This document shows positions 7,766 to 17,261 of a stretch of DNA of 64,000 nt, in pieces. Every line of letters starts with the position of its first letter. The first letter of the stretch is position 1. A model generated the notes under the pieces. That model was not told the origin of the DNA, searched no databases, and saw nothing but the letters and a program-made list of their open reading frames with translations. The translations under genes and the position numbers were made by a program. Source of the DNA: Euryarchaeota archaeon UBA86 (GTDB lineage Archaea; Thermoplasmatota; Poseidoniia; Poseidoniales; Thalassarchaeaceae); contig DAQX01000023.1 of the NCBI GenBank assembly GCA_002503055.1, forward strand, positions 20,495-84,494. The letters are read 5' to 3'.

Positions 7766-9151
7766 ATGAGTGGAAAGGAATACAGAACAATTACTGATGT
7801 CAAGGGACCATTGGTCTTCCTTGAAAAAACAGAGCCAGTAGCCTACAACGAGATCGTTCAACTACGACTCTCTGATGGAACAATGAAGAATGGACAGGTG
7901 CTAGATACCAGCGATGATAAGGTCATTGTGCAGGTATTCGAGGGAACTGAATCGGTCGATAGACAGACTGGAGTAAAGTTCCTCGGGGATGTGTTCAGAC
8001 TACCGGTCAGCAAGGGGCTAATCGGACGTATCCTGGACGGTGCAGGTAAGCCAAGAGATGGTGGACCTGAGATTGTAGCAGAGGACATGGCCGACATCAT
8101 TGGTGCGGCCATTAACCCATACAGTCGTGAGAGCCCAGAACAGTTCATCCAGACTGGAATTTCGGCTATCGATGCTTGTACCAGCCTAGTTCGCGGCCAG
8201 AAGCTGCCGATTTTCTCGGCATCCGGTCTACCACACAACGACATAGCTCTACAGATTGCTCGACAGGCAAGGCTTGTTGGCAGCGATGATGACTTCGTGG
8301 TGGTATTCTGTGCAATGGGTATCACTGCTGAAGAGTACAATTTCTTCGTGCAGGACCTAGAGAGGACCGGTGCCCTAGAGAATGCTGCACTTTTCGTCAA
8401 TCTAGCAGACGACCCAGCTGTCGAGCGATTGATTACTCCTAGGCTGGCTCTAACTGCCGCGGAGTATCTCGCTTTCGAGCATGATTACCACGTACTGGTT
8501 ATCTACACTGATATGACAAACTACTGTGAGTCTCTACGTCAAATTGGTGCTGCTCGTGAGGAAGTTCCTGGAAGGCGTGGATACCCTGGTTACATGTACA
8601 CTGATCTAGCTATGATGTACGAGAGGGCAGGCATGGTGAAGGGCAAGAAAGGAAGCATCACACAGTTCCCGATTCTAACAATGCCCGGAGACGATATCAC
8701 ACACCCCATTCCGGATCTTTCTGGATATATCACAGAGGGACAGATTGTGATTTCAAGAGAGTTGCACCAGAAAGGTATCTATCCTCCAATCAATGTTCTA
8801 CCATCTCTGTCGAGACTGATGAACGCTGGAATTGGTGAGGGCAAGACTCGCGAGGACCACAAGTCAGTCTCCGACCAACTCTATGCTGCTTATGCGGGAG
8901 GAAGGGAGTTGAGGGGTCTGGTAGCAATTGTCGGTGAGGACGCACTAAACGAGCGTGACCTTCAGTTGCTAAAATTCGCAGACATATTCGAGGACCAGTT
9001 CCTCAGACAGAGTCGCGACGAAGATCGCTCAATCGACGAAGGTACCCTAGACCTCGCTTGGAACTTGCTAACTAATATCGACACCAAGTATCTAGTTAGA
9101 CTTGACCAGAAGTGGATCGATAAATACCATCCAACTGAGAAGAACTCGTGA
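7766..9151 (+). CDS. atpB: A-type ATP synthase non-catalytic subunit B
   Basis: A 461-residue regulatory/non-catalytic head subunit. It lacks a canonical P-loop and shows family hallmarks QTGISAIDACTSLVRGQKLP, IFSASGLPHNDIALQIARQA, PGRRGYPGYMYTDLAMMYERAG and GSITQFPILTMPGDDITHP. It alternates with subunit A in the hexamer. A GGGGGTG motif sits 8 bp ahead of the chosen ATG (7766); a second ATG four bases earlier is in another frame. Confidence 0.97.
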   Translation: MSGKEYRTITDVKGPLVFLEKTEPVAYNEIVQLRLSDGTMKNGQVLDTSDDKVIVQVFEGTESVDRQTGVKFLGDVFRLPVSKGLIGRILDGAGKPRDGGPEIVAEDMADIIGAAINPYSRESPEQFIQTGISAIDACTSLVRGQKLPIFSASGLPHNDIALQIARQARLVGSDDDFVVVFCAMGITAEEYNFFVQDLERTGALENAALFVNLADDPAVERLITPRLALTAAEYLAFEHDYHVLVIYTDMTNYCESLRQIGAAREEVPGRRGYPGYMYTDLAMMYERAGMVKGKKGSITQFPILTMPGDDITHPIPDLSGYITEGQIVISRELHQKGIYPPINVLPSLSRLMNAGIGEGKTREDHKSVSDQLYAAYAGGRELRGLVAIVGEDALNERDLQLLKFADIFEDQFLRQSRDEDRSIDEGTLDLAWNLLTNIDTKYLVRLDQKWIDKYHPTEKNS

Positions 9152-9181
9152 ATTAGTCATTGAATTAGGAGGATATAGAAT

Positions 9182-9799
9182 ATGGCGCTCGATATCAAGC
9201 CAACCAGGTCCGAACTGATCAACCTTAAGCGACGCATCAAGCAAACCCAGAATGGGTACAATCTACTGAAGATGAAGCGTGACGGCTTGTTCCATGAGTT
9301 CAGGACACTACTCTCTGAGATGATTGAGGCAAGAGAAGGCCTAGTGGCAACCTATCGTGAGGCAGTTCAATCAATCAGTCTCGCTAGCGCAATTGAGGGC
9401 GGCCTCGCTGTCAAGAGCGCCGCAATTGCAATCTCTAGACACCCAGAAGTTACCGTAAGTCGACGAAATATCATGGGAGTCGTGGTACCAAATGTGGAAG
9501 GCACCAACCTGACTACTAGCATCGATGAGCGCGGAACCGGTTTGATTGGAGGGTCTGCTTACATTGACGAAGCATCTGACGCCTACTCTGTTCTAATCGA
9601 GAAGATTGTCAAGGCTGCTGAGATGGAAGGAACTCTCAAGCGATTACTCGTTGAAATCGAGGCTACCAAGCGAAGAGTCAATGCTCTAGAGTATGTTGTA
9701 ATACCTCAGATGGAAGAGGCCCGGAACTTCATCCAACTAAGACTCGAAGAGATGGAGCGAGAGGAAACATTCCGTCTAAAACGCTTCAAGAACAAGTGA
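9182..9799 (+). CDS. atpD: A-type ATP synthase subunit D (central stalk)
   Basis: A 205-residue rotor shaft protein with long N- and C-terminal helices forming the antiparallel coiled coil inside the head. Family patterns are the N-terminal PTRSELINLKRRIKQTQNGY and the C-terminal TKRRVNALEYVVIPQMEEAR. It is the last gene of the operon; no separate subunit G gene follows. A GGAGG site lies upstream of the ATG and a triloop hairpin follows the stop. Confidence 0.95.
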   Translation: MALDIKPTRSELINLKRRIKQTQNGYNLLKMKRDGLFHEFRTLLSEMIEAREGLVATYREAVQSISLASAIEGGLAVKSAAIAISRHPEVTVSRRNIMGVVVPNVEGTNLTTSIDERGTGLIGGSAYIDEASDAYSVLIEKIVKAAEMEGTLKRLLVEIEATKRRVNALEYVVIPQMEEARNFIQLRLEEMEREETFRLKRFKNK

Positions 9800-9801
9800 T
9801 T

Positions 9802-9820
9802 CGGCGAACTTCGTTCGCCG
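9802..9820 (+). terminator. Triloop hairpin after the ATP synthase operon
   Basis: CGGCGAAC-TTC-GTTCGCCG: 8-bp perfect arms, 3-nt loop, 2 bp after the atpD stop. There is no T-run behind it, so a role in RNA 3'-end stability or processing is as likely as termination. Confidence 0.4.
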
Positions 9821-9877
9821 TGCGCGCGTGCGAGGGGTCAAATCAGACCTACCCCGGCCATGTATCTAGGTGGCACC

Positions 9878-12265
9878 ATGTCAGAGACTACAGAGCACCA
9901 TCTCGATACCGAGACTTGGGGTGATAGGGAACTTCTCGAAGTCATCTGCAGCAGATACTTTCTGCTTGGCGGACAAGGAGTTTCGGAGTTGTCTTGGGAG
10001 GTCAATGGAAGAGAAGGGAGAAATCCCAGCGAGTGCCTAATCGCACTAAACCGACATTTGAAACAACTGAGTATGATTGCAGTCCTAGATGAGGGGGACC
10101 CACCGATTATGTCGGTCGGACCTTTACCATCACAAACAGTTGTCATGCCTTCTTGGCAACAGTCTTTGGTATGGCTTTTGGCCGCATCCTTCACGACCCT
10201 ATCTGGATCCCTATGGATCTCCTCGATGGAGCCGGGACAACAACCGTTCGTCTCTTCAATTCTAGAGACCGCAATCGTCTTCTTTACACTACCAGTGTTG
10301 GGTTCAGCTCTGCTGGCAAGTTATGCCAGGATTTTCGTCTCAAAGGCATTCGAGGTAGAAAATTCACATCTCATACCCTTGGCTTTCCCAGTTTTTTCTC
10401 CTGAGTGGCCGTTCAGTCTAGTCTCTACTATTGGACAAAATAGACCTGACCTGCACCCAATTCCCAATCGTAAAGCCCTCGGAATGATCGAGTTAGCCGC
10501 CCCAGTAGTGTTGTTCACATGCGGAACTGCTCTAACAATTATCGGTCTAGGTTTAACCTCTGTACAGCCGCCAGAATTCGAGTCTTCACCAGTTGGAGTT
10601 GATTTGAATCTGATTTCAGAGGTACTCGCTTCGATTCTAGTCGAACCACACACTATGCTCAGACTACAATGGATTCATCCAACCGGATTGGCAGGAATCG
10701 CTCTTTCGATTGTAAGTTGGGCACTTCTTCTACCGGTCCCCGGATTCCCTGGAGACAGGATTCTACACTCTTTACTCGGTCCCGGAGACATGCAGGATGA
10801 TCGAAATCAAACCTCAATATTCATCTCTACTCTGGGATTCGTGCTGATAATTTTCATCTCTACTGAATACTGGCCTTGGTTGCTAATTGCAGCCATCGCT
10901 GGGTGGCGTAGATTCAGTCCAGAACATATCCCCGAACCTTTTGTTGTCGATGAGTTCGCGGGCCTAGACGAAATCCCAATGCGCCAGATTGCCACCCTTA
11001 CTATTGCAATTCTGCTGCTAGGTTATCCCGGACTTGAGCCAAGCTCTCAGATAGATCATTGGGATGGAGGAATTTCTACTGAAGATTGGCCAACCTCGAT
11101 GACCTTCGAGGGAGATACCGTGCAGCTAGAATTACCTCTAGAGCCATCAGGATTAATGCCAGTATCTGGATGGCTACAGATGCGTGTAGAAGGTGACCCT
11201 GTCGGTGAATGGCAGATCAATTCCGAGTGCCTCGACGAGAGGGAAGTGTGCAGATTTGAGGAAATTACCCAAGCTTCTCCCGCAGGAATATCAGTCAACC
11301 TATCCAGAGAAGTTGATTCTACCCCTCACCCATTCAGACTTGTCATCCTCATTGATGTGCATGGGCATGTGGATGAGCATTCAATCGTATTCCGGCCCTC
11401 CGACGCGACAACATCGATAGATCCACTTTGGATTCTCGTGGAGGACACAGAAACTCCAAGGATTTGCGTCGAGATTATTGTAGTGGAAGGAGACTATATC
11501 AATCTGACCAATGGTAATCAATTCTGGTATTTTGAGAACGAGACTTCCCTCGGCCCGGGAATCCACGACCTTTGCATGAGGGGTCACGAGGGGGCCCTTT
11601 TCTCGCAGGGATGGACTCCTGACCATTTCTTTGCTATGGGCCCTACAGTCACAATTTTGAGGAATAATCAGACTCCACAAAACCTGGTCATGCCAATCGA
11701 TGATTCCCAACCCAAATTTCAATTCTCCGATGGAGATTGGAGGTTGCCGTTGTTCGAGCCTGTTGCGGACGAATTCTCGATTACTCGCGGTGAATCAGAG
11801 TCAGCATTCTGCCCCTCTACTGATGTCATCGTAGAAGTAAATTCAACGGGCGACTGGGAGAGGGAACTATCAGATAGATCTTCGATATTGATCCCAGCAG
11901 GTCATTCTGGAAATGGGACCATCAGGATGAGTGGGCCCGGGTGGCTAGCAATTTGTTCAGACACAAACATGCTATCATGGTACTCAATGGTCGAGGGACC
12001 GGATGTTTTTACTTACTCAGGGGAAGAACTCACTATTTACAACAGGGAGAACTACTCAATGCCAATTTCAATCGACTGGACGGGCGATGCAGATGAATTC
12101 GATAAATGGGAGATTTCGGTACCATCGGGGATCGATGCAATGTCAAGCGTCTTTGTTAACATAACCAGTAATGATGACTCTCATGCGCCACTGGTATACT
12201 GGGTGAACACTGATGAAAATGGGATTAATCTCAATCTTGCTGCTCGTTCCAATTTAGGTGATTAG
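9878..12265 (+). CDS. Degenerate site-2-protease-like membrane protein with large extracytoplasmic domain
   Basis: About 795 residues from the ATG at 9878, which has AGGTGG just upstream. An N-terminal soluble part (1-85) resembles the helix-turn domain ahead of archaeal site-2-protease (M50) membrane cores. Hydrophobic segments follow to about residue 385, then a ~400-residue beta-rich, Trp/Asp-rich region with many potential N-glycosylation sites, probably outside the cell. The membrane core keeps S2P landmarks: SHLIPLAFPVFSPEWPFSLV, NRKALGMIELAAPVVLF and IHPTGLAGIALSIVSWALLLP. Where a protease has HExxH there is LLASYAR, and the LDG ligand motif reads FPG. I infer a catalytically dead S2P homologue; the outer domain is not recognised. 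Confidence 0.6.
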   Translation: MSETTEHHLDTETWGDRELLEVICSRYFLLGGQGVSELSWEVNGREGRNPSECLIALNRHLKQLSMIAVLDEGDPPIMSVGPLPSQTVVMPSWQQSLVWLLAASFTTLSGSLWISSMEPGQQPFVSSILETAIVFFTLPVLGSALLASYARIFVSKAFEVENSHLIPLAFPVFSPEWPFSLVSTIGQNRPDLHPIPNRKALGMIELAAPVVLFTCGTALTIIGLGLTSVQPPEFESSPVGVDLNLISEVLASILVEPHTMLRLQWIHPTGLAGIALSIVSWALLLPVPGFPGDRILHSLLGPGDMQDDRNQTSIFISTLGFVLIIFISTEYWPWLLIAAIAGWRRFSPEHIPEPFVVDEFAGLDEIPMRQIATLTIAILLLGYPGLEPSSQIDHWDGGISTEDWPTSMTFEGDTVQLELPLEPSGLMPVSGWLQMRVEGDPVGEWQINSECLDEREVCRFEEITQASPAGISVNLSREVDSTPHPFRLVILIDVHGHVDEHSIVFRPSDATTSIDPLWILVEDTETPRICVEIIVVEGDYINLTNGNQFWYFENETSLGPGIHDLCMRGHEGALFSQGWTPDHFFAMGPTVTILRNNQTPQNLVMPIDDSQPKFQFSDGDWRLPLFEPVADEFSITRGESESAFCPSTDVIVEVNSTGDWERELSDRSSILIPAGHSGNGTIRMSGPGWLAICSDTNMLSWYSMVEGPDVFTYSGEELTIYNRENYSMPISIDWTGDADEFDKWEISVPSGIDAMSSVFVNITSNDDSHAPLVYWVNTDENGINLNLAARSNLGD

Positions 12266-12266
12266 T

Positions 12267-13217
12267 ATGAGAATAGCGATCCTCGGAGTAGGCTCGATAG
12301 GCTCGGTTATTCTGGGGTGCTTGGCAGATACCGATGCTGAACTAATTGCGGTCTCTAGGGGAGAAATGTCCGATGAACTGTCAAATCAGGGATTGATAAT
12401 CCATTCTCCAGAGGGCGTAATAGAGGTCATTCCATCGGAGAGGTTCACTACTTTCGATAGCGAGTCGGGACCAGTCCCGGATTTTATCACAAACAGTTGT
12501 GATGCAGCCTTCATATGCAGCAAGTCTGATTCGACGCCAGTACTCGCCCAGATAGCTGACGAGATACTTGTTCAGGATGGAATAGCAATCAGCCTACAAA
12601 ATGGAATGGGACACGCTCAAACCCTTGCCCATCGCCTAGGTAGAGAAAGAACGCTAGGCGGGATAACTACTCACGGCGCATGGAGAAATGAAACAGGCAC
12701 TCACTGGGTAGGCCGCGGAAATATCACCTTAGGTTCTCTTGACTCTACTAAACCATCAGGCAATGCCGAGAGATTAATTCGAACTCTGAATCAAGCAGGT
12801 TTGTCTCCAGACTGGTCTGATGACATCAATAGATCAATTTGGATAAAGCTACTAGTCAATGTAGCAATTAATCCAGTTTGCTCGATAGCAGGAGTTCGCA
12901 ACGGCGCGCTTCTTGAGGTGCCTGAACTTTGGTCCCAAGCAATATCTGCAATGTCCGAGGCAGCTACAGTTGCAACAGCTAGCGGAGTCGATCTCTCTGG
13001 GGTAGATATTGAGTCATTACTCAGAGAGGTCGCTACAAACACATCTGAGAACAGATGCTCGATGCTGCAGGATATCATGGCAGGCAGGAAGACCGAAGTT
13101 AACCACCTATGCGGAGCCATTGTCGAGGCAGGAGAATCAGTAGGAGTCCCAACTCCAAGGAATGAGATGCTCCACGCGCTGATATGTGGTATCGAAATCT
13201 CATCTGAATTCGACTGA
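12267..13217 (+). CDS. Ketopantoate reductase family protein (ApbA/PanE)
   Basis: A 316-residue NAD(P)-dependent reductase. The N-terminal dinucleotide fold starts at once with MRIAILGVGSIGSVILGCLA. Family features include AAFICSKSDSTP, the substrate-loop ISLQNGMGH, TTHGAW, and IWIKLLVNVAINPVCSIAGVRNG with the conserved Lys and Asn-Pro. The C-terminal helical domain includes SMLQDIMAGRKTEVNHLCG, the PanE signature. It would reduce 2-dehydropantoate to pantoate for coenzyme A, though other 2-keto acid reductases share the fold. It starts one base after the preceding stop, so it is probably cotranscribed with the membrane protein. Confidence 0.88.
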   Translation: MRIAILGVGSIGSVILGCLADTDAELIAVSRGEMSDELSNQGLIIHSPEGVIEVIPSERFTTFDSESGPVPDFITNSCDAAFICSKSDSTPVLAQIADEILVQDGIAISLQNGMGHAQTLAHRLGRERTLGGITTHGAWRNETGTHWVGRGNITLGSLDSTKPSGNAERLIRTLNQAGLSPDWSDDINRSIWIKLLVNVAINPVCSIAGVRNGALLEVPELWSQAISAMSEAATVATASGVDLSGVDIESLLREVATNTSENRCSMLQDIMAGRKTEVNHLCGAIVEAGESVGVPTPRNEMLHALICGIEISSEFD

Positions 13218-13257
13218 TTGTGGCGATTTTTCTCTCCCTTCGTAATCGCTGTGCTGC

Positions 13258-13285
13258 GCCTATGGTAGCCTCAACATTCATAGGC
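13258..13285 (+). promoter_or_regulatory. Spaced inverted repeat upstream of smc
   Basis: GCCTATG and CATAGGC, 7-bp arms separated by 14 nt, about 62-89 bp ahead of the smc start. Possible regulatory site; could be chance. Confidence 0.22.
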
Positions 13286-13346
13286 AAACAGATTGGGAGG
13301 GAACGAATGTCGTCGGCGATAATTCGTACGGCGAAAGGGTGAGGGG

Positions 13347-16300
13347 ATGCATCTAATACGAATGGAACTCGAGAACTTCAAGTCATTTGGAGGCGAAGTC
13401 ACCATCCCTCTCGAAGAAGGATTCACTGCGATAACTGGTCCAAATGGTTCGGGCAAGTCCAACACACTAGATGCTTTGGAATTCGTTCTGGGACCAAAGT
13501 CAACCAAGTCCCTTAGGGCAGAAAATGTAACCCAACTGATATTCAATGGCGGTGAGAGAGGAAGGCCAGCCAAGCATATGTCGGCTACTCTAATCTTCAA
13601 CAATGAGCCCGATGAGACTGGTAGAAGGAGGTTGAGGATTGAATCAGATGAAGTCAGCTTCACTCGCTCAGTCAAACTCGGCAGGAAGGGAGCACCAATC
13701 TCTGCCTTCAGAATCGGAGACAAACCATCTACAGCCACAGAGATGAGGAGAGTTCTGGCAGAGGCCGGACTCAGGGCTGGAGGATACAACATTGTCAAGC
13801 AAGGAGATGTCACTAATCTTGCGACCATGACTGCCTACAAGAGAAGAAAAATCATCGAAGATGTGGCGGGAGTAACTGCCTATGATGATGAGATTAGGAA
13901 GTCCAATACTCAGAGAAAGCATGTTGAGAACAGCATTGAGACTATTGGAATTCTCGAAGATGATCAGAAGAATCGACTGAAGAGTCTCTCAAAGGAGCGT
14001 GAGCAGGCGCTCAAATTCAAGGAGTTGCAAGATGACCTAGACTCTTCTAGAATGGTACTCCACCAATCTAGGCATAGGAACAGGTCAGAGGATGTTGAAC
14101 TACTCGGCGAGGAGAGGACTCGCTACACGGGCGAAATAGATGAAATCGGAAACCAGGTCACTGTTGGCAACAAATCCCTACTCGCGCTCGATGAAGAAAT
14201 GGTCAGAGTTGAATCAGAGATTAACGAAATCATGAGTGGCGATGCCAAGCAGATACTGGATACTATTCGTCAGTACGAAATCGAGATGGAGACGGGAGGG
14301 GACAGAATTGCAGATCAAGAGGAAGCTATTGAAGCGGCCAACTCCGAAGCCGAAGAATTTGGCAAGGAACTTGAGGGTGCCCAGCAAGCCAAGTCAGAAG
14401 CAGAGACAGCACTCGAGGCGGCCCAGCAGAAACTTATCGATTCCAATACTGCTATCGAGGAGGCATCTAATGACGAGGCAGAAGCAAGGCAGGCAATCGA
14501 GTCAGGCGACAAACACGGCCGCGATCTGAAGCGTGCTTTGGGACTGGTTTCAGACAAAGTCGATGAGGCTCAGTCGGTATATGCCGAAAAGAGACTCGCA
14601 GCAGATCGGGCTGAGCAGTCAGAACAACTTGCATCCAGTAAACTAGCTGATCTTGAGGAGATGTTCGAAGAGGCTACAATGGTTCGCGACGATCTTGAAC
14701 TCGTCGGAGAAGATCTACAAGGTGAGAATCCACAGGAGGACAGGACATCCCTAGCCGAGGAACTGCGTCGCTTGCAGAAGCAGGAGTCAAATCTTGCAGA
14801 AGACAGGGATAGAGCCGAGAATAGGGTGAGGGAATCAGAGCGCAAGTTAAGTCGAGCCAGAGCTCGTCAGGAAGAGAGAACCAAGGCACCGGGCTCTGCA
14901 ATCACACTAGCCGCTCTAGCCAAACTTAGACAGAGCGGAGAAATCAAGGGAATACTGGGCTCTCTGGGTGAACTCACAGCACCTAAGGACAGCGCCCATG
15001 AAGAAGCACTCGCAGTCGCATTGGGCGGAGGTCTCAGAAGTATCGTAGTCAACGATGATGATGTTGCAGCAAAGTGCATCGCTTGGCTAAGACAAAATGG
15101 AGGAGGAAGGGCGACTTTTCTACCTCTGAACAAACTAAGTATCAACCGTCCAGGTGGCCGATCTCTGATTGTTGCCAACAACCCGGGAGTGGTAGGATTC
15201 GCCCACGACTTACTCGAATATGATCCAGAGATCGACACCGCTGTGAGATATGCCAGCAGGAACACATTGGTCGTTGACTCTATGGAGGTTGCAAGAAGAA
15301 ACATGGGCGGAGTCAGAATGGTCACACTCGATGGCTCTCTCATCGAGAGTTCCGGAGCGATGACCGGCGGCTCTGCTACCAAGAATACTGCAAACGCCTT
15401 CGGCGGTGGTTCTGTTTCCAGCAGCTTAGATCGCCTAGAAGCTGCAGTCGATGAGGCGAATCTGATTTACTCTACAGTCGAAGCAGCACTCAGGGAGTTG
15501 CGAAGTAACCAGCAGGCATTGAGGGACCGTATTCATGGCCTAGATGACTCAGATAAGGCTCTACAGGCACGTAACTGGAAATCGGACATAAATAGGGCAC
15601 AGAAGGATGTCGAAGATGTCCGCAAAAAAGTCCAAGCAGCAATTTCCGACTTCAAGAATCATCAGAAGAGCAATTCTGAGGCCAAGCAAGCCGCTGTCGA
15701 GGCCAAGCAAGAACTCGACTCAGTTTTGGATGAGAGATCTCAGGCCGCACTGGCTCTACAGGATCATGCTCCCGATCATCTCTCAAAGAAACTGAGAGAC
15801 GCAGAACGAATAATGACCGAAGCAGAGCGACAAAGGCTCGTAGCAGAGTCTGCCATTTCAAGCTCCAAAGAAAGGATTGGAATCTTGGCAGAAAGAGTTG
15901 AAGAAATCTCCAAGCAAATCGAAAGGAAGCTTTCAATCGTCACCCAGGCAGAGAGTAGAATCTTAGAACTCAAGGGCAGCATAAGAGAAGCGACAGAGAA
16001 ACTAGATGATCTCAGAGAGCGAGCATCACAATTTGACGAGGAGCAGAAAGCACTCAATGAGCGCAGAGATGAGATAGTTGACGAGAGAGCAAGCCTCAGG
16101 GCATCATTGGACAACCTATCTCAGAGGAGAGAAACTCTCTCTTCCCGAATTGAGGAACTAAATGGACAAATCCAGCAGAAGAGAGAGGCATTGGATGAGA
16201 TTGTGGCCGAATTAGCGGCTGCTGGTATCAAAATTCCACCGGCCGATGTAGAACTGCCGACAGTAGCCGAGGCGGAAAAGAGCGTGCAGGGGCTCGAACG

Positions 16301-17261
16301 CCGTCTCGGCCAACTTGGCGATGTTAACATGCTTGCCATAGAGCAATATGACATCACCGCTGAGAGAATAGCCGCTTTGGCCGAGGATGCAACCTTGCTT
16401 CGATCAAGACGAGACCAACTGATTTCACTATCTGACCAGTTAGAGTCTGAGAGGAAAACACGGCTCATGGCGGTGTTCAATCACGTCGACAAAAATTTCT
16501 CCAAAGTATACGAGATTCTGCAGCCAGGAGGTAGTGGAAGTCTCAGGATGGAGAATCCGAAGAACCCATTTGAGGGAGGTATGGAGATGGATTGTGTTCC
16601 TCCGGGCAAGAGTAAGAATACCCGTAGGAGCATGCTCTCTGGGGGCGAGAAGTCGATGGCGGCATTGGCTCTCATCTTTGCACTACAGGACTACGAACCC
16701 AGTCCATTCTACTATCTTGACGAGGTTGACCAGAATCTCGATCCATTCAATGCTGAGAGAATTGCCACACTTTGCAGGATGCGTAGCCAAAGGGCACAAT
16801 TCCTCATGGTTACTCTACGCAAGGTAACTCTCACTCTAGCTGACCATCATGTTGGAGTAACACATGCCGGCGACGGTAGAAGCCGACTGATTACTGACTT
16901 TGACAGAGCAACTGCTCTGGAGATGGGAGAACAGTTCGAGGCCGAGCGCAAGGCACAGGAAGAATCGGCAGCTGACAAGGAGTCGATGACCGATCTCCCA
17001 GACCCTGAGAACATGCCTAGGGCGCCCGAGCCTTTGGGTAGCCCCAAGAGCCTAGGCGGTCTAGCAGATAGAGCAGGAGTCGAAATCGAAGGCGATGATG
17101 AAGTCGCTGATACAGATGAAGAAGTAGACACGATGGACTCTCTAAGAGAGAGAACAGATGAATGGACAGAGGACATGGATGAGAGAGAGTCCGTTCTAGT
17201 GAATGAAACCGAGGACGATGAAGAAGAAGTCGAGCAGATGCAAAAGGAGGTCGAATCATGA
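13347..17261 (+). CDS. smc: Chromosome partition protein SMC
   Basis: A 1304-residue SMC ATPase. It has an N-terminal half-ATPase with Walker A GPNGSGKSN (about 31-39), a long coiled coil, a hinge (about 516-678, with GILGSLGELTAP and GAMTGGSATKN), a return coiled coil, then the signature LSGGEKSMAALALIF (about 1097-1111) and Walker B YYLDEVDQNLDP. It builds and extrudes DNA loops with the kleisin ScpA and ScpB, encoded directly after it. It is longer than the usual ~1170-1190 residues because of an acidic C-terminal tail (about 1205-1304, rich in Asp/Glu and Pro). The ATG has GGTGAGGGG just upstream. Stop overlaps scpA. Confidence 0.97.
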   Translation: MHLIRMELENFKSFGGEVTIPLEEGFTAITGPNGSGKSNTLDALEFVLGPKSTKSLRAENVTQLIFNGGERGRPAKHMSATLIFNNEPDETGRRRLRIESDEVSFTRSVKLGRKGAPISAFRIGDKPSTATEMRRVLAEAGLRAGGYNIVKQGDVTNLATMTAYKRRKIIEDVAGVTAYDDEIRKSNTQRKHVENSIETIGILEDDQKNRLKSLSKEREQALKFKELQDDLDSSRMVLHQSRHRNRSEDVELLGEERTRYTGEIDEIGNQVTVGNKSLLALDEEMVRVESEINEIMSGDAKQILDTIRQYEIEMETGGDRIADQEEAIEAANSEAEEFGKELEGAQQAKSEAETALEAAQQKLIDSNTAIEEASNDEAEARQAIESGDKHGRDLKRALGLVSDKVDEAQSVYAEKRLAADRAEQSEQLASSKLADLEEMFEEATMVRDDLELVGEDLQGENPQEDRTSLAEELRRLQKQESNLAEDRDRAENRVRESERKLSRARARQEERTKAPGSAITLAALAKLRQSGEIKGILGSLGELTAPKDSAHEEALAVALGGGLRSIVVNDDDVAAKCIAWLRQNGGGRATFLPLNKLSINRPGGRSLIVANNPGVVGFAHDLLEYDPEIDTAVRYASRNTLVVDSMEVARRNMGGVRMVTLDGSLIESSGAMTGGSATKNTANAFGGGSVSSSLDRLEAAVDEANLIYSTVEAALRELRSNQQALRDRIHGLDDSDKALQARNWKSDINRAQKDVEDVRKKVQAAISDFKNHQKSNSEAKQAAVEAKQELDSVLDERSQAALALQDHAPDHLSKKLRDAERIMTEAERQRLVAESAISSSKERIGILAERVEEISKQIERKLSIVTQAESRILELKGSIREATEKLDDLRERASQFDEEQKALNERRDEIVDERASLRASLDNLSQRRETLSSRIEELNGQIQQKREALDEIVAELAAAGIKIPPADVELPTVAEAEKSVQGLERRLGQLGDVNMLAIEQYDITAERIAALAEDATLLRSRRDQLISLSDQLESERKTRLMAVFNHVDKNFSKVYEILQPGGSGSLRMENPKNPFEGGMEMDCVPPGKSKNTRRSMLSGGEKSMAALALIFALQDYEPSPFYYLDEVDQNLDPFNAERIATLCRMRSQRAQFLMVTLRKVTLTLADHHVGVTHAGDGRSRLITDFDRATALEMGEQFEAERKAQEESAADKESMTDLPDPENMPRAPEPLGSPKSLGGLADRAGVEIEGDDEVADTDEEVDTMDSLRERTDEWTEDMDERESVLVNETEDDEEEVEQMQKEVES

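Noticed and set aside
9860..9877. Earlier ATG for the S2P-like protein
   Set aside because: It would place the AGGTGG ribosome site inside the coding sequence; the ATG at 9878 is correctly spaced from it.
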